Assembly (NCBI GenBank): GCA_963210315.1
Contig: OY723304.1
Location: forward strand, 1,860,001-1,924,000
Source: Rhynchopus euleeides
Lineage: Eukaryota; Euglenozoa; Diplonemea; Diplonemida; Diplonemidae
Direction: 5' to 3'
Length of the DNA: 64,000 nucleotides
Notes under the pieces: generated by a model
What the model was told of the DNA's origin: nothing
Database searches by the model: none
Seen by the model: the letters and a program-made list of their open reading frames with translations, nothing else
Translations under genes and position numbers: made by a program
Part shown: one piece after another, positions 63,211 to 64,000 of the stretch
Position numbering within the stretch: position 1 is the first letter of the stretch
How the letters are laid out: each line of letters opens with the position of its first letter

Positions 63211-64000
63211 TGGGGGTTTTGCTTGACCAAATCCCAACCAATTTTTGCACCCATTTTCCTCCTAAATATGCTCGCCCCAGGCGCCGAAATGAGTACCAAA
63301 AAGTGATAACCAGCGTCTGTACGTGCCACCATCGCTTTCGGATTTTCACGGTTCGCCCGCCATAATTGATAAAATGCAGTTGACCGGAATTTTTCGATAA
63401 ACTTTTTTTTTCTGAAAGATATAAAGCTCCTAACCCTGCTACGTTTCACCCAAAAAGTCTGTACATATCGTCACGTACAGACATCGGTAGTATATTTTTT
63501 CAAAGGAATTCGGCGGGTATTTCCAGCACTGTGGGTTCAAACCTCACTTTCTGTTTTTTTACCCATGTCCAACTTTGATGGTTCGAACACCCTGGGGGGG
63601 TCTATTTCGGGTGTCTCAAAAATGCGCGAGAGGTGGGGATATTGGGTCAGAGAGGAATCAAACTGTTGGTAGGGTACTGCCCAGCCACCACCAATTAAGT
63701 CGTTTTTGGTGTTCCAAAAAGTGTTTTTTGGCCATTTTTGGGCCTATTTTTGAGGTTTTGACACCCCATATCGACGACTTTTTTGAATCCAGATATACCC
63801 GTGTCTGTACCAGATTCTGGGTGTGGAAATATAAAAAAAAAACCGGAAAAAAACCTCAACCAGGTATCGAACTTGCTTCCAACACACCTAGATTCCTTAG
63901 AAAACACCCCATGATTTCACCTCGATATGTACCTGGAGCTCCATTCTGAGCCCTGGTGAGCCCACCAACAGTTTGCACCGTTTCTCCCCCGAAATCTGGG
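63211..64000. other. AT-richer region with scattered tRNA-like T-arm remnants
   Basis: No gene is recognised. T-arm-like pieces occur near 63528-63553 (GTGGGTTCAAACCTCAC followed by T-runs), near 63645-63670 (minus strand), and near 63855-63930 (minus strand AAGTTCGATACCTGG). Several T-runs are present. It looks like decayed tRNA-derived sequence continuing to the window end. Confidence 0.45.

Overview
The window is from a nuclear genome of a microbial eukaryote. Evidence: fifteen canonical eukaryote-type tRNA genes (A34 anticodons AAT, AAG and AAC, no encoded CCA, T-rich Pol III terminators, an intron in tRNA-Tyr), an ionotropic glutamate receptor-like gene, an ankyrin gene and a non-LTR retroelement. 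The three host genes are on one strand, lack visible introns and lie 190-220 bases apart, each preceded by a pyrimidine- or T-rich tract ending in AG. Together with an 11-nt intron in tRNA-Tyr (the size known from trypanosomes), this hints at a Euglenozoa-like organism with spliced-leader trans-splicing. That is an inference only; I cannot name the species.

Layout. 1-2975: GC-rich noncoding DNA with long C or G homopolymers and three candidate splice-acceptor tracts. 2976-9690: a large coiled-coil protein of unknown function, a small ankyrin-repeat protein, and a receptor-channel with an extracellular ligand-binding head. 9957-10322: a diverged 33-bp minisatellite ending in a poly-T run and a tRNA T-arm-like sequence, in reverse orientation. 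10366-16400: palindromic and tandem short repeats, then a 5'-truncated, frameshifted non-LTR retroelement. It encodes a reverse transcriptase, a zinc-knuckle/restriction-like endonuclease, a dead OTU-like domain, a RING-like cluster, an OTU domain with its catalytic residues, a second Cys cluster and a basic tail. Its 3' flank holds poly-C runs and hairpins.

16489-59705: the same T-arm-like sequence and a poly-A run, now in forward orientation, lead into about 43 kb of a 32/33-bp satellite (roughly 1,200 monomers). The satellite has a small alphabet of monomer variants and nested segmental duplications of about 0.2 to 12 kb offset. It is interrupted by six copies of a ~0.5-kb GC-rich sequence, one of them attached to a poly-A-ended composite element that begins with a piece of tRNA-Gly.

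59722-61914: a dense cluster of 15 good tRNA genes on both strands. 61987-63930: degenerate tRNA-like sequences, including a seven-unit 115-bp tandem array whose units keep Pol III A and B boxes but lack a matching acceptor stem. The satellite stops 16 bases from the first tRNA gene, so the tRNA cluster may be a boundary between repeat-rich chromatin and its surroundings.

The least ordinary items are the paired dead/active OTU domains in a retroelement, the two inverted T-arm + poly-A + minisatellite modules, and the tRNA-derived tandem arrays. Many array segments are near-identical, so copy number and order depend on the assembly.
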